DNA from: Rhizobium sp. CIAT894 | GTDB taxonomy: Bacteria; Pseudomonadota; Alphaproteobacteria; Rhizobiales; Rhizobiaceae | Direction: 5' to 3' | Length of the DNA: 64,000 bases | NCBI RefSeq assembly: GCF_000172795.2 | Contig: NZ_CP020949.1 | Span: 124,001-188,000 of the forward strand | Program-made: the position numbers and the translations under genes | Shown: in pieces, positions 63,659-64,000 of the stretch | How the letters are laid out: every line of letters begins with the position of its first letter | Position numbering within the stretch: position 1 is the first letter of the stretch | Notes under the pieces: generated by a model | Seen by the model: only the letters and a program-made list of their open reading frames with translations | The model's database searches: none | What the model was told of the DNA's origin: nothing

Positions 63659-64000
63659 TCAAGCATGCCGACGCCGCTGAGACAGCGCAGTCGCCGAGAC
63701 CGCAAGCAGAATAACGCAGCCGACAAAGAACTGATTCCAGTATGAGGACACGCCCAGCAATATTAGTCCGTTCTGCAAAATTGCGATGAGCATCACGCCC
63801 AATACGGCGCCAAACACGGAGCCGTTGCCACCGGTCAGACTCGCGCCGCCAAGAATGACAGCCGCAAGCACTTCGAGTTCCTTGCCGATAAGCGTCGTCG
63901 GGGTAACCGATTGGGCCAGTTGGGCTTGCGATATTGATGCGATCGCGGCCATGAACCCCATATAGCCGTAGACAAGGCACCTCAGGCCGAAAACATGAAA
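63659..64000 (-). CDS. ABC transporter permease, RbsC family (5' end off the window)
   Basis: C-terminal 113 residues of an RbsC-type permease, open to the window edge. It contains LEVLAAVILGGASLTGGNGSVFG, the conserved segment before the last transmembrane helices, and ends SQRRRHA. Partner of the permease at 62575-63633. Confidence 0.9.
   Translation of the reverse strand, partial: FHVFGLRCLVYGYMGFMAAIASISQAQLAQSVTPTTLIGKELEVLAAVILGGASLTGGNGSVFGAVLGVMLIAILQNGLILLGVSSYWNQFFVGCVILLAVSATALSQRRRHA

Noticed and set aside
1..64000. CRISPR arrays, tRNA/rRNA genes, insertion sequences, phage genes
   Set aside because: I looked for spaced direct repeats, cloverleaf-like segments and transposase or integrase motifs and saw none.

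Overview
The window looks like a gene-rich accessory replicon (megaplasmid, chromid or genomic island) of an alphaproteobacterium of the Rhizobium/Agrobacterium/Ochrobactrum type. The basis is the high GC, the dense ABC-importer operons (RbsABC-, PotABCD-, HisJQMP/Aap- and Ugp-like), the many LysR/GntR/SorC/Lrp regulators beside their operons, and the absence of housekeeping, RNA or phage genes. I saw no rRNA, tRNA, CRISPR array, transposase or replication origin.

Region by region. (1) 1-13136: a long minus-strand catabolic block read from 11909 leftwards: pxpA, a free biotin carboxyl carrier protein, biotin carboxylase, pxpB, pxpC, a TorT-like binding protein, an RbsA-like ATPase and an RbsC-like permease. 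After a 565-bp gap come succinate-semialdehyde dehydrogenase, beta-carbonic anhydrase and biotin synthase. A divergent LysR gene (12186) shares a promoter region with a perfect 13-bp inverted repeat. (2) 13340-29378: a GntR regulator with two winged helices faces a PotABCD-like importer, two SDR dehydrogenases, a second PotA, a CE4 deacetylase/cyclic-imidase-like protein, a small Cys-x-x-Cys protein, a CobW GTPase, a PotD paralogue without a signal peptide, an amidase and a chemoreceptor. (3) 29467-36075: LysR/Old Yellow Enzyme pair, a second pxpA with its own LysR, a decayed third LysR, a tautomerase, and remnants of a gabT-gabD operon. (4) 36186-43269: polar amino-acid importer with an M20 hydrolase, an Lrp regulator, arginase and ornithine cyclodeaminase; the importer ATPase is frameshifted at an A6 run. 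(5) 43402-44216: fragments of ArgP- and AraC-type regulators. (6) 44214-55945: ten-gene sugar/polyol operon (binding protein, RbsA, RbsC, E1 alpha, E1 beta, an unusual lipoyl/hydrolase protein, AhpD-like protein, FGGY kinase, two SDRs) with a divergent SorC-type regulator and a clear palindromic operator. (7) 55992-61998: FucU-like mutarotase, ribokinase-like kinase and a Ugp/Mal-type importer. (8) 62158-64000: a truncated transaldolase and two RbsC-type permeases, the last running off the window.

The most coherent possibly undescribed system is region 1. Transporter, biotin carboxylase, carrier protein, KipI/KipA-type carboxyltransferase pair and LamB/YcsF hydrolase sit with enzymes that would supply bicarbonate (carbonic anhydrase) and biotin (biotin synthase), and with an SSADH that could finish catabolism of a GABA-type product. 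This suggests biotin/bicarbonate-driven opening of a lactam or related cyclic amide. Region 2 is a second amide/imide-degrading island with a putative metal-delivery GTPase, a cytoplasmic binding-protein paralogue and an ATPase lacking its switch histidine.
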